In this document: piece by piece, positions 11,671 to 24,939 of the stretch
How positions within the stretch are numbered: the first letter of the stretch is position 1
Layout: each line of letters opens with the position of its first letter
DNA from: Abelmoschus esculentus
Lineage: Eukaryota > Streptophyta > Magnoliopsida > Malvales > Malvaceae
Direction: 5' to 3'
NCBI GenBank assembly: GCA_035048815.1
Contig: JAUCBN010000020.1
Location: 4,347,501-4,411,500, forward strand
Length of the DNA stretch: 64,000 nt
The notes under the pieces: model-generated
The model's database searches: none
Seen by the model: the letters and a program-made list of their open reading frames with translations, nothing else
What the model was told of the DNA's origin: nothing
Program-made: the position numbers and the translations under genes

Positions 11671-12606
11671 ATAAATCAAACCCACATTATTCACGTGCAC
11701 CATTACCCTATTTGCAATGTTTGAATTTAAAATTTTGAACCATAAAATAGTAGTTTTAATAAGGAGAATTAATCATTAAATTTGTTTCCATAAATACATT
11801 AAAAAATTATAACATAATTTTCAACAGGGTCAAAAACAGTGGTCCGAATGACTTTAATTCCACGTGACAAATAGATGAAGAGACGATAAAAGAAATTAAA
11901 CTATAATATTTTTTAGAGTAAAAGAATAATTTATATAAATATAAAATATCATAACAAAATATTCCTTTTATGCGAAAAACAAATCGTATTATTTATGGAG
12001 TATGGGTAAACTACATTAAGGGTCAGTTTATTTCATTTTCATTTGATTTTAATCATTTAATTTTTAAAAATTATATTTTAATCATTTTCATTATTGTTGT
12101 ATCATAAAATGGTCACTCAAATATTAACTCTAGTAACATTGATGATGTGACATGAGTTAATTTTTAATTTAACCCTTGATCTCGTTTTGGAGTCATTGAT
12201 ATTTAATCTGAATCGAGAAAGTAGGAATTGTTTGGATACCTTCAAAATCTATTAGCGATGATAGTTTGAAGCGACTACAACAATTCTCGTTTTTGTTAAA
12301 TTGTTACAGCATCAATGTAATATGAGTTAACATTCCAAGTGAAAAATTATGTGATAACTCGATAACAAAAATGACTAAAATATAAATTTTAAAATTTGAG
12401 TGATAAAAAATATTTAGTGTGTAATTTACCCACAACATTCTTGATATTTCACGTTTTGTGATATTATATAGATATCTTTTGTACCCATTTGATATTTTTT
12501 TTTTAATTTATGAAGATCTGGGAATCCAATATTAAAAGAATCCAATCAAACGTACACAGAAATTCCAAATCCATCACCAAACGTGTCCTTTCCTCCCCCT
12601 GTTTCT

Positions 12607-12620
12607 CCATATATATACCA
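12607..12620 (+). promoter_or_regulatory. TATA box of the small gene
   Basis: CCATATATATACCA lies about 35-45 bp before the ATG at 12652, in a short T/C-rich stretch. This is plausible plant core-promoter spacing if the leader is very short; an upstream alternative cannot be excluded. Confidence 0.4.
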
Positions 12621-12651
12621 TTTAGAGACACCGAAATTGTGTTGCGACAAG

Positions 12652-12873
12652 ATGGAGAAGCAGCAGATGGGTACAAGTGAGAGCAGAGATTTCAAAGAGA
12701 TGGGAAGTGTTGCAGTTCACAGCCAAGTGAGGAAAATAAAGAAGGAATCAGATTCGGAACAAATCATGGATTGGCCGTATGGGGCGGCTGAGGGGAGAGG
12801 TGGCCGGCTTCAGCACCAGCACCAGCCTTCTCCTTTGGGGCTACGGGGAGCACCGATTTCTGTTGGTCCCTAG
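12652..12873 (+). CDS. Small intronless plant protein of unknown function (73 aa)
   Basis: I chose ATG 12652 because it follows the TATA box and starts the well-composed part of the frame (GC clearly above its AT-rich surroundings). The frame can be extended upstream only through a non-ATG start. The product is polar and charged: an acidic/basic N-terminal half (SQVRKIKKESDSEQIMDWP), a Gly/His/Gln-rich middle and a C-terminal SPLGLRGAPISVG. I see no signal peptide or membrane span. The combination of SQVRKIKxES, a DWP motif and a C-terminal SPLGLxGxPISVG recalls families of short plant proteins of unknown role, but I cannot name a family securely. Composition and motif order make it more likely a real gene than chance. 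Confidence 0.55.
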   Translation: MEKQQMGTSESRDFKEMGSVAVHSQVRKIKKESDSEQIMDWPYGAAEGRGGRLQHQHQPSPLGLRGAPISVGP

Positions 12874-13972
12874 AATAGGCCTGCTAGAATGATTTAATCC
12901 CCTGTTGTCATCCTATCTCTTCACATATCTTCTCTTCTTTCTCTGTGTATAAAAATATATACGTATTTCTCTCTTAAATGGGTATTTTTAGGGTGTCAAA
13001 TTATTATTTAAACTAAATTTTAAAACACAAGTCAAAGATCTTCGGGAACTTTGTCTTTGCCCAATGCTGTGTTTTTCGTTTCTATTATGAAAATCTTACA
13101 TATTATTAAAGCTATAAAAAAATTCTAACCACGTTAAATTTTAGTATTATAAAAAAAATAAATTATTTAAATTAATGACTAATATATCTGATTATATTAA
13201 AAGAATAAAAAGATTAACAAGAGACTTAATTGACATTTAGGTCACGAAATTGATTCCAAACATTTTTTTCCAATATCAGAAAAGGGGAAAAATTAAATTG
13301 TCTACGAAACATGTTATATAATGAAAAAAGATATTATTTTAGTCTTAATTGAAATTTTCGGTAACAAAAAATGAAATTATATTTTTGACGAAAAATTACA
13401 CTTCAATGATTCATCAGTAATATAAATTAAACCAATGGAGCGGAGGGGATCAATTAAGAGTAATTTTTTTTTATATTGAATACAGGTTCAAATAGAAAGA
13501 GTATATTATTTTTTAATAGAAATTGTTAATTTTATTAAACAGAGAAAATATTTAAAATTATAATAAGGGTTTATAATTATTATTGTAAATTAAATACATA
13601 ATTTAAATATTTTTTATATAATATTGACATAAAAAATAATCACTTTAGATCATAAAAAATCATACATATAAAAGTTTAAAAATCTATCAAAAGACTTAAC
13701 AAAAAATAAATACAAATAAAAATATAAATGTATCAGTAAATGAATAAAAAAATGAAATTATTGATTTATATTAAGATAGTAGACATCCTTTAATTTCCTG
13801 AATGTATTTTTTTAAAATCTAAAGTTAAGATTTATGAAATTAGAATTCTGGATGTATTTGCACATTATTCTTCCATAATACTTATATATGTGTAAATCAT
13901 GCCCACCAACATAGTTCCTTGGACTGTCCCAGCAGTCACTTGTCTTAAACCAATGCAAGAAAATCAAGTTTG
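12874..13972. other. AT-rich spacer after the small gene
   Basis: The first 100 bp (CT-rich, then AAAATATATAC) would be the 3' untranslated part of the small gene. Beyond that I see only AT-rich sequence up to the target site of the hAT-like element. Confidence 0.5.
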
Positions 13973-15159
13973 CTCATTGCTAGGGATGAAAAAAATTTGA
14001 TACAGCCGACTGAGTCAGAATTTGGTTTGATCTGAGGATATAACGACCCAAATCTAATCTTTATCCGATTATTTTTTACCCGGATCCGATTTGGATATGT
14101 TAGTGTTGCAACAGAAACTGACCTGCATCCGATCGAGAATGACTCGAATCCGATTTGAATATGGTATTGTGGACCTAAAACTCGACCTGCATCCGAATGA
14201 AACGAATCCGAACTCGAGTCTGACATGATAGATAACCGATATTATCCGATTGAATCAACTTGAGACCTAATTTTACCCGACTTATTTTAAACCTGACCTG
14301 ATAATTGACCCGACTTGTTTTAAACCCGACTTGCTATTGATATGAACTAATATATACAAGACTTGATATTTACATGACATATAATTACGAATATCTATAA
14401 TTTGATGAATTTAAAATATTGATAAATATAATTAAACTTAAAAAATTAAAATTATGAATGAACTTATAGAATTAATTTAAGGATAAATATTTAAATTTAA
14501 ATTTAATATTACATATTTAATATAATTTATTTATTTATCATTTTATTTAGTTTTAATGTACTTAATTTTAATTATAATTTTAAATTAATATTCTATTAAA
14601 ATTATAATATTTAAACTTAAATTAATATTTGATTAATATGTTTACGATTATATATTCACATTTATATCAAAATTTTGTATATAATTATATTTTATCAAAA
14701 TTTATTATATATTATAATAATTATATATTCAAATTGAATTAACGTATTAAACTTAGGATTTAGTTAAGCTAAATTAACACCTAAAAAGCACAAACTACGA
14801 ATATAATTAAAAGAATTTTAAAATTATATGTAGATTTTTATTAAATTAATCTAAATTATGACTCATTGAATTAAACCAACACAATTGATAGAAGAAGAAA
14901 AAAATAATTAATAAAGAAAAAGTAAAAAGATAAAATTTTGGAGGAAAATAAGCCACCTATTTTTTAAGTTTTGGATTAAGTTATTTTTAGTGTAAAAATT
15001 TTGGAGAGATAGAATGTAAAACTAAAATTGATTTTGATATAACAAAGAAGTTAAAGGACCAATTTGAAATAAAATTTAAGTCCTTAAGTCAAACAAATAA
15101 CTTTAAGTTAAATAAAAAACACAAAATAATTTTCAAAGTGTTTTTCAAAGCTAAACTTG

Positions 15160-16360
15160 TGTTTTTATTATAGGCGTTTCAAAACGCTTGAAAATTGTTT
15201 CGATATGGCCTTCAAAATTTAAACTAAGTTCTTCATGTTTTGACAGGCGTTTTAATACGGTCTTGGACTGTTTCGATATGTTTTGAATCAGTGATTTTTT
15301 TTCCGAAACACTTAAAGTTGGTATCGAAAAAGACATTTCGATACAACCTATGGCTATTTCGATACGGTCCTGTGTTATATGAAATTAATTTAAAAATTCA
15401 AGGTGTTTCGATACGTCACATCATCGTTTCAATACCATGTCAATTTTTCCAACGACTCTTTAAGCTTTAAATGTTTTGACTATTGTTTGTCAGGTAATTT
15501 TTTAAAAGTTTGTTAACCTGTTTCGAAACAGCCTTATGGGCGTTTCGATATCATTTTTGACAGACCTAAAATATTTCGATACAACTCTATAGCTATTTCG
15601 ATACACCTTTGTTTTAAAGAAAGATCATTTCGATACGCTTACATAGCGTTTCGATAGCCCTGTTAAATGCACACGACGTCTCTTTTTATTTTGGTACCAT
15701 TTCGATACAGGTAACCTATGTTTCGATACCGATAGTTGCATAAGTGCATTTATAGTGGAGAGATGAAGCTCTAACGTCTATATTTATAATTCTAACAACT
15801 TCAAAGGTTAGAATTCAATGAGAAGATATAAAATCTAGCTTGTAAAGCAACAACAACAACTATTAAACCTTAAACAAACATCCAAACATCCAAATCTAAC
15901 TCCAAGCACTTCTTCGTCAAATTTTTGTCACTAACTCTTGTACTTCATTTCTATTCATTGTATTTGAGTTTCGAGAGTTTTTAAGTGTAATTTGGACAAA
16001 TTTTTCTGTTGAGAGAAACTTGTATTGTCATTCTTCATCTTTGTAATCCTTGTGAGGTGTAAGTTAATCTTTGGGTAGAAAGATTAACTTGATTGTAAAG
16101 GTTATCCCTTAAATCTAGAAAAAGGTTGAATTCAATAGTGAATTGGCTAGATAATCCTTAGTGGGAGCTAAGGTAGTGGATTTAGAGCTTGTTCGAAGCT
16201 TGAACCACTATAAATCTTGTGTCTTCAATCTTTTAACATTTTACCAAATCCTTCACCAAAAATTAAAATTGTCAATTCACCATCCTCTTAGTCAATTCCA
16301 TTGTTTGATCAACTCAACATATAAGTTATCTAAAATTTTGGAGAAAATTAGAAATAAATT
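15160..16360 (+). mobile_element. Old LTR-like piece with repeated GTTTCGATAC motif
   Basis: From 15170 to 15730 the motif (T)TTCGATAC and close variants recur more than ten times at irregular 20-60 bp spacing. Promoter-like sequence follows (TATATTTATA at 15778), then a leader-like stretch with CAACAACAACAA (15847) and several TTGTAAT/ATTCATTG words. The same motif recurs at 40345-40430. Iterated short motifs upstream of a TATA box are typical of U3 regions of some plant copia LTRs. I find no clear ends, duplication or coding part. Confidence 0.45.
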
Positions 16361-16364
16361 TTGA

Positions 16365-17130
16365 TTATTATATAAAAAGTGAAAAGACAAAATTTTGAAA
16401 GAAATTATAATATATAATAAATTTTGGAGGAAGATTATTATTATTATTTAAATATATATTAAAGTATATATTAAAGTATATTATATATATATATATATCA
16501 AAGTATATACATTAAAGTATACATATTAAAATATACATTCACATGTATACATTAAAATATACATACACATACATATTAAAGTACGCATATATATATATAT
16601 ATAATATACATATACATTAATATATATATTTATATTTAAATATATATATTGAAGTATATATATTAATACATTAATAAATATATTATATTTATATATTATA
16701 CATATATAAAACATATTATATTATATTATATTATATTATATTATATTATATTATATTATATTATATTATATTAAAATATATATTTAAGTATACATTAAAA
16801 TTCACATATTAAAGTATATATTTATATTATAGTATATACATGTGTTATATACATCTATAAGTACACATATAATATTATATAAGTATATATATATATTAAA
16901 GTATTAAATATACATTCTATATATAATAAATTTTCTATGTATAGTATGCATTTTATATATAGTATATATTAAAGTATATACATCTATATTCTAATTTTTA
17001 TATATACTATATATTTTATATATAATATAAATGTATATTAAAGTATATATTATATATATATATATATATATTATAGTATATTATATAAAAATATGTTGTA
17101 TATATATAATGTATTAAAATATATAATACA
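16365..17130. repeat. AT-rich minisatellite of ATTAAAGTATATA words, with a TTATA run
   Basis: Many variants of (CAT)ATTAAAGTATATA are interleaved with TA dinucleotide runs (16480-16500, 16588-16604, 17050-17072). A pure pentanucleotide (ATATT)n run occupies about 16710-16770. Long frames across it are an artefact of composition. Such tracts form hairpins and expand by slippage. Confidence 0.75.
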
Positions 17131-17417
17131 TACTAAAACTTAACTATATTTTTATTTACATTAATCCCTAGACGTTTAGATTTTTATCGAATTTTACAAA
17201 TTTTAATTTATAATTTTTGCAAGTTAGTTCAATATTTTAGATATGATCCATTGAATGATCTTTTTGTTCATTCTAGTCCTTACAATTTTATTTTAATTCT
17301 AAATTGACTATTATTTATTTTTGTGATTTAGTCCAGTATTTTTAATAAGATGATATTTTATTTTATTTAAGTTTTTTATTTTAAACTTAATTTTATTCCT
17401 TATTAATTTCTATTTTT

Positions 17418-17700
17418 TTTTTTGTAATTTAGTACAATGTTTATTCTTTCTAGTCCTTAAAACTTTATTTTTAGTTGAAGTTAAACATATTCTTTTTTTG
17501 GTAATTTAGTACAATGTTTATTCTTTCTAGTCCTTAAAACTTTATTTTTAGTTGAAGTTAAAGATATTCTTTTTTTTTTTTTGTAATTTAGTACAATGTT
17601 TATTCTTTCTAGTCCTTAAAACTTTATTTTTAGTTGAAGTTAAACATATTCTTTTTTTGGTAATTTAGTCCAATATTTATTATTTTAATTTTATATCTTG
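17418..17700. repeat. Tandem repeat, unit 77-82 bp, about 3.5 copies
   Basis: The phrase GTAATTTAGTACAATGTTTA starts at 17424, 17501 and 17583, with a partial fourth copy (GTCCAATATTTA variant) at 17659. The first three units are nearly identical and also share CTAGTCCTTAAAAC and AGTTGAAGTTAAA. Unit length differs only by the length of a T run. The close identity shows recent expansion. Confidence 0.85.
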
Positions 17701-18167
17701 TTAATTATAGTCCCTAAAACTCTTTTCTTATTTCAAATTGACCCTTATTCATTTTATTGTAATTTAGTCTAGTGTTTTTAATATCGTGATATTTTTATTT
17801 ATCTCCGAAATTTGAATTTATTAATTTCTTATTTTTGTAATTTAGTCCAACTTTAAGATATGAATCATTTGATGATATTTTTGTTTAATTTAGTGCGTAA
17901 TATTTATTTTTAATGTGATTCATGCTAGTGAAAGACGTTAGATATTATAATTAATTTGAAATGAATGATCAACCCAAAGCCTATCGACTATTTATACCAA
18001 ACTTAAACTTAATATGAATTCAAAACCCGAATTAAACCCGACCTGAAATACAACCGAACTAAAATTAAACCGACCTGAAATGTACCCGATCTGAAATGAA
18101 CCTACCAATTATCTTATTTTGACCCGAACCGTTTGAACTCAACTTGAAATGAACCTGACCTAAAACT

Positions 18168-19188
18168 TGTTAGACAATTTACAATCACGACAAAATCACA
18201 AAAAAGGAAACGGTGAAAGTATTCAAAACTCAAAATTAAACAAGTAGAAAACTCAAACTGGAATTTAGAACCGAGTAAAAGGAATAGAGTTGAGGCTTGC
18301 ATGATCGCAGTTTCCTTAAGATAGATTTTCTACCATTCCGATGGTGTTGGAGTTTTGATGGTAGTTTGTCTCCCAAGATACAAAAACTAGAGGACCTCCA
18401 ACAATAGCACGATTCCTGAGTTCTCGAGCCTTATTTGCCTTTGCCAATCACCAGAAGGAAAACGAGAGAGAAAACATTTTTTGATGTATGTTTGAAACCT
18501 GAGAAATCAACTCATATTTATAGGGGGGAAATAGGGCAACAGTGAATAGTTTGAACTGAATTAAAATTCGAATCTTAAGGGATCATGGGATAATGTGCAT
18601 TTATCTGATATTTAAAATTGAATTAAATTCAAATTTTAAACTAATAATAGTCATTATCTTCCCATTATCTAAACAAGATCCAGAACAGTTTCAACTTCTC
18701 CTTTTAATTCGTATTTCATCTAAATACAAACTCTTTTTTGTATATTAAAAAAATAAATTAAGGAAAAATACTCACAACGGGTAAAATATCCGCATGCCCA
18801 TGAAAGGCCCGACCGGTCCAAACATTCGCGTCACCCGTGCGGTGCGCCCCAACCCGAATGGGATTGGATTCGCACCCCCTGCGCGCAAGACACAGAGTCA
18901 TCTTATGTCATTCAATGACCTCTATGTAGGTAGGTGTATATAAACACCTCCCACTTTATTTATCCCATCAATGTGGGATAAGGGGTTCTTCATTCCTTAT
19001 TTTATTCTTGACCTTCCTACTTTGAGCATCAATTTCTCATTCATCACTCAATAATTTTGAGCATTTGAGCTACTATTGTAAAGATCTCACGGAGTAGAAT
19101 AGGAATCAATCATTTCTTTTTTCGAATCATTATCTTTACACTGCCAAAATGTCTCAAAGATGGTCATATATTCACTATTTTTCCAGCA
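18168..19188 (-). repeat. 3' LTR of the minus-strand copia element
   Basis: 1021 bp, TGTTAGACAATT to TTTTTCCAGCA on the plus strand. Read on the minus strand, a TATAAATA box lies at about 18512-18520, which suits transcription start in the second half. A GC-rich island (18780-18890) stands out from the AT-rich rest and is shared with the other LTR in weaker form. Confidence 0.9.
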
Positions 19189-19200
19189 ATCCCCCACATG
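19189..19200 (-). other. Polypurine tract of the copia element
   Basis: On the minus strand this reads CATGTGGGGGAT directly before the 3' LTR start TGCTGG. This is the expected place and composition for the plus-strand primer. Confidence 0.75.
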
Positions 19201-19781
19201 AATGAAATTGATGATTTTATCAAAACATTTTGGTACAATGTGGTGATAGGATCTACGATTGATAAATGCATACTATAGGTAGGTTTCCTCCTTTGAACCT
19301 TCCATTGTGTAAGTATATTTAATTTACTAGCTAATCAGTAGATGCGATGTCCTTGAACTATTAGTCGTTGGTGTAAACGATGACATATTTTACACACCTA
19401 TCTCTCTAACAAGAGTTTTAGCTCTCATGGTTATGCCCTTATGGCCGTGTACATCTCTTGGTTCTGCAAGAGTTTGAAAGAACTATGACCAATAGTCTCC
19501 TTGAAGCACCCTACTTCACTCTCACATAGGTGACTCATGTTGCTCAAATCACCGAAGCACACAATGGTCATTAAAAGCATTTGCTTAACCTTTACCAAAT
19601 TCTTATCACTGTTCGCATCATAGGAATGGACTTAGGAGAGGAATCCCCCCACAGTGATTGTACATGTCTATGCAATTAGGTTGTCCCTTTGAACCTAGAT
19701 CTTGAGATCTCCAGTAAACTAGGTAGGGTTTTTCCTTCACATAGCGTCTTTATTTTTCATGGGCTTTAGTCTCATTCCTTT

Positions 19782-22700
19782 CTATGTTTTCTCAACTTGA
19801 TCTCGGTTTAACCCTTTGGTTAGTGGATTCGCAATGTTATCCTTTGACCTTATAAAGTCAATAGAGATAATCCAATCTGAGATAAGTTTTCTAACAGTAT
19901 TGTGTTGCCAGACGCATATGTCTCGACTTACCATTATACATAAAATTTTGTGCTCTAGCAATCGTTGCTTGATTGTCACAGTATATACATACAGTGGGCA
20001 TAGGTTTTTCCCATTCAGGGATATCCTCAAGAAATTGCCTTAACCATTCGGCTTTTTTCCAGTTTTATCTAGAGCAATAAACTCATATTCTATTTTGGAT
20101 ATGGTTATAATCGTTTGTCTTAAGGATTTCCAAGATATGGCTCCTCCTCCTAGAGTGAACACATATCCGCTTGTGTCTTTGGTATATTGTATTTCAGATA
20201 TCCAACTTGAATTAGAGTATCCTTCTAAAACAACAGGGTCTTTGGAATAATGCAATCCATAGTCCCGTGTGTATCTAAGATACCTCATAACCTTCATAAT
20301 TGCTTTTCAGTGATATTTTCCTGGATTGCTTGTGAATCTGCTTAGACTTCTTACATTAAAAGCGATATTTGGTCTCTTGCAGCTCATGAGATACATTAAG
20401 TTGCCTATGACCCTTGCATATTCCACTTGATTTATATTCTCTTATATTCTTGGATAGGCTAAAACAAGGATCTAAAGGAATTGTAGTTATGTCACAATCA
20501 TCCTTGCCAAATCTTTCAAGAATCTTATCCACGTAGTGTGATTGAGTCAATATGAGATTTTCTGCTGATCTTTTTATTTGGATACCAAAAATTGTATCAT
20601 CTAATCCCATATCTTTCATGTCAAATTTTGAATTTAACATGTTCTTGGTACGTTTTACCGTCTCATTGTTACTTCCTACAATGAGTATGTCATCAACATA
20701 CAAACATAGGATGACAAATCCAATATCCGTATTTTTGACATATACACATTTATTACACTCATTTATTTTGAAGTCATTTGTCATTATGACGCTATCAAAC
20801 TTCTCATACCATTGTTTTGGTGCTTGTTTAAGTCCGTATAGAGACTTCACCAATCTACATACTTTTTTTTCTTGACCTGAAACTACATGACCCTCAAGTT
20901 GTTCCATGTATATTTCTTCGTCAAGTTCTCTATTTAGGAAAATTGTTTTAACATCCATTTGATGTATTTCAAGATTTTTTAGTACAGTAATAGCGAGTAT
21001 CATCCTGATAGATGTTATTCTTGATATGGGAGAAATTGTATCAAAGTAATCAAGGCCTCTTTTTTTCGGTATCCTTTTATTACCAATCGTGCCTTGTACT
21101 TGTCAATTGTTCCATCTGTTTTCATTTTTTGTTTGAAAATCCATTTTGAGTTTAGTGGTTTAATTCCCGGAAGAAGATTCACCGATTCTCATGTATGATT
21201 TTGCATGATGGAATCATTTTCACTCTTTAGGGCATCTTTTCAAAAAGTGCTTTCGGAGGAATGTGTAGCTTCACTGTACGTTAGAGGTTCAGCCTCTAGC
21301 ATATAGGTTAGAAAGTCAGATCCAAAAGATTTTTCTATCCTAGCCCTTTTGCTCCTTCTTGGCTCTTGTTTAGATTCAGCCTCTTGTTGATCATTTATAG
21401 TCATATTGTCCAATGTTCGTTTTGTAACAAACTGATCAACTTCTCCAGTTTTATAGGGAAATATATTCTCAAAGAAAGTTGCATTCTTTGACTCCATTAT
21501 CGTGTTTTTGTAAATCTCTGGATTTTTTGATTCACACACAAGAAACCGATAAGCATTGCTATGTTCAGCACAGCCAATGAAAATACAATCCACTGTTTTT
21601 TAACCTATTTTCATTTGTTTTGGTAACGAGGCCATTACCTTTGCAAGACACCCCCACATTTTTAAGTGTTAGTAGGAAGGTTTTTGACCTTTTCATAATT
21701 CATATGGTGTCTTGTCTTGTCTTTTCTGTGGAACTTTATTTAAAAGATAATTTGCCGAGAGAACGGTTTCCCTCCACATGTTCTGAGGTAACCCAGAACT
21801 TCCCAATAATGCATTCATCATTTCTTTCAGAGTCTGATTTTTACGTTCGGTTACTCCATTAGACTAGGGGGTGTATGGTGGTGTTACTTCCTGAATAATA
21901 CAATGTTGGGAACAATATTCACCAAATGGATTAACATATTCACCACCACGATCACTTCTTACCATCTTAATTTTCTTATTAAGTTGGTTTTTGACTTCTT
22001 GCTTATAGAGTACAAACTTCTCTATAGCCTCATCTTTGCTTTTTAGCAAGTATATATGAAAATATCTTGTGCTATCATTGATTAAGGTAATAAAGAATTT
22101 ATTTCCTCCTCTTGTTTGGACAAATTTTAAGTCGCAAACGTCGCTATGAATTAAGTCAAGCGGTTTTGTACTTCTTTCAACAGTTTGAAACGAAGTTCTT
22201 TTTGATTTTGCTTCAACATATATTTCACATTTTAAGTTATAATCGATGTGAAATGAGGGACTATGATCCAATTTAATTAACCTTCTCAAGGTATCATAAT
22301 TGACATGTCCAAGTCTACCGTGCCATAAATTAAATGACTCAAGCATATAAAAAGAAGAAGCTACATTCTTATTCATAATTTGGAATTTTACAAAGATAGC
22401 ATTGAGTTTCCACATTCCATTCAGTACATATCCCCTACCCACAAACATTCTCCCTTTAGAAAAAATCAATTTTTGGGATTCAAAAACCATCCTAAATCCG
22501 TGAACGCTTAGAAGTGTTCTGGAGACAAAGTTCTTCCGTATGTCAGGTACATACATCACATTCTGAAGCATGAGTTCTTTTCCATAAGTCATCTTCAACA
22601 CCAAGGTCCCCTTAGCTTTTATCATGGAGGTTGTAGCATTTCTCATATAAAGTTTTTCTCCATTATCACATTGTGTTAACTCATGGAAAAGGTTTTCGTC

Positions 22701-23698
22701 ACAACAAATATGATGTGTGGTTCTTATTTCCAACCACCATTCTCTTGGATTAGAGTCAACCATGTTGACTTCAGATATCACAGCAACTAGATCATCTTGC
22801 ACAATGTTGATCTCTTTGGCTTTCACTCTTTTTGGAAGCCTATACTCAGAGGATTTGTGCCCCATTTTTCCACAATTGAAGCACGATCCCTTGAATTTAT
22901 CTTTCTTGAAGACCCCACCACTTGGACCCAACTTTGGTTTAGTTTGAGGCCTTTTTGGTTGCTTGCTTTTTGTGGCTTCGACAACATTTACCTTGGCCTC
23001 TCTAATTTGAGATTTATCGGCATCACCTTTGTTGTCTTCTTCAATTCGAAGTCTGGTAATCAGTTCTTCTACAGAAATTTTCTTTCTTTTTTGTTTCAAG
23101 TAACTCTTGAAATCACTCCATCAACTTTTCCGTGATAGTCGCTACTTGGAAGGGCTCATTGATGACCATCCCTTCTGCAAGAATTCCATAAATAATTAGT
23201 TGGAGTTCTTTTACTTGAGTTACTACCGATTTTGAATCAATCATAGTAAAGTTAGAGAATTTTGCGACTAAAAACTTTTTAGCCCCAACATCATCTGCTT
23301 TGTACTTATTTTCCAAAGCTTTTCACAACTGCTTAGCAGTTTCGTAGACATTATATATCAGATACAATGAGTCTTGTAATCCGTTTAGAATATAGTTTCG
23401 GCGCATAAAATCGTCGTTTTCCCATTTCTCTTTGATATTGAAGGCAGTGATTGTGTGAACCTGTCCTTCCTCATCCCCCTATAACAATAAAAGGAGGATC
23501 ATCTTTTAAATAACTTTTCAAGTTCAACATGGTCAGATAGAACATCTTATGCTACCATGTCTTGAAATTTGGTCCAGTAAATTTGGTCGACTTCTCGTTG
23601 TAATTCACATTCACTGTCGTTGCCTCCATATTGTAGATCTATTTAGAGTTCTGTGTAGGCATTGAAACCTTCGAGTTTCCAGAATCTTCAGTAGTCAT
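19782..23698 (-). pseudogene. Ty1/copia gag-pol remnant
   Basis: Gag begins at ATG 23696-23698 (MTTEDSGNSKVSM) and is broken early. The zinc knuckle (about 22890) reads CFNCGKMGHKSSEYR, with Tyr where the last Cys belongs. Protease reads LEIRTTHHIC, so the DTGA catalytic motif is gone. Then come LWHGRLGHVNYDTLRRL and integrase HSDVCDL...RSDRGGEY, which breaks near 21864. After a damaged stretch, reverse transcriptase (21003-20356) is one open block with IHQMDVKTIFLN, YGLKQAPKQW and an intact YVDD. RNase H (20297-19782) ends near NPLTKGL. At least five breaks rule out a working polyprotein. Confidence 0.92.
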
Positions 23699-23925
23699 TT
23701 GTTTTTGTAAAAGAAACGTTTGGAATTAAAATTAATTTCACTAAACAGAAATAAAATTTCTTGTTTAAACTTGACAATTTTTGTAAACAGATTTGTCACC
23801 AAGTTGAGTTTTTTTCAAACCCGTTAAGACAGTAGAATAAATCTTGAAACCAATTTGTTTGCAATCTCTTCGACGATTTAATCGTCTCGGATTAAGAAAG
23901 GTAGAATGAGAATATGTCTTAAGAT

Positions 23926-24939
23926 TGTTAGACAATCTTCAATCCAGACGACAAAATAAAAAAAACGGTAAAGTATTCAAAACTCAAAATTAAACAAGTA
24001 GAAAACTCAAATTGGATTTTAGAACCAAGTAAAAGGAATAGAGTTGAGGCTTGCACGATCACAGTTTCCTTAAGATAGATTTTTTGCCACTACGATGGTG
24101 CTTGAGTTTTGATGGTAGTCTGTCTCCTAAGATACAACAACTAGAGGACCTCCAACAATAGCACGGTTGCTAAGTTCCCGAGCCTTATCTGTCCTTGTCA
24201 ATTACTAGAAGGAAAACGAGAGATAAAACGTTTTTGATGTGTGTTTGAAACCTGAGAAATCAACTCATATTTATAGGGGAAAAATAGGGCAACAGTGAAC
24301 AATTTGAAATGAATTAAAATTCGAATCTTAAGGGATCATGGGATAATGTGTATTTATCTGATATTTAAAATTGAATTAAATTCGAATTTTAAACTAATAA
24401 TCGCCATTATCTTCTCATTATCTAAACAATACCCAGAGTAATATCAACTTCTCCTTTTAATTCGTATTTCATCTAAATACAAACTCTTTTCTGAATATTA
24501 AAAAAATAAATTAAGGAAAAATACTCACAACGGGTAAAATATTCGTTCAAGCCCCGACCGGTCCAAATATTCGCGCCGCCCACGTCGTGCGAGTGGGCCT
24601 CAACCTGAATGAGATTGGATTCGCACCCGTTGTGCAAGGCATAAAATCATCTTAGTTCATTCAATGACCTTTATATGGATAGGTTTATATAAACACCTCC
24701 CACTTCATTTATCCCATCAATGTTGGATAAGGAATTCTTCATTCCTTATTTTATTCTTGAACTTCCTACTTTGAGCATCAATTTCTCATTCATCACTCAA
24801 TAATTTTGAGCATCTGAGCTACCGTTGTTAAGATCTCACGGAGTAGAATAGGAATCAATTATTTCTTTATTCGAATCCTCATCTTTACATTGTCAAAATA
24901 GGTCTTAAAGATGGTCATATATTCATTGTTTTTCCAACA
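23926..24939 (-). repeat. 5' LTR of the minus-strand copia element
   Basis: 1014 bp, a match to 18168-19188 in the same orientation. Its inner edge at 23926 is followed on the minus strand by ATCTTAAGACATATTCTC, which is not the usual copia primer site. Confidence 0.9.

Larger units (their letters stand above)
9886..12600. other. AT-rich intergenic spacer
   Basis: No gene is visible. It holds a short-motif array (9950-10180) and a diverged duplication (10790-11670), listed separately. The rest is AT-rich sequence with many runs of A or T. A CACGTG box occurs at about 10754 but no gene sits near it. Confidence 0.6.

Noticed and set aside
10782..11705. A further TAGAGATG...hAT-type element around the diverged duplication
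   Set aside because: A left end like TAGAGATGACC is present, but no right end with a matching 8-bp duplication could be found (ACACGGGT versus TTTGCAAT).
16526..16714. Tyr/Ile-rich minus-strand frame
   Set aside because: It is translation of the ATATAC-type minisatellite.
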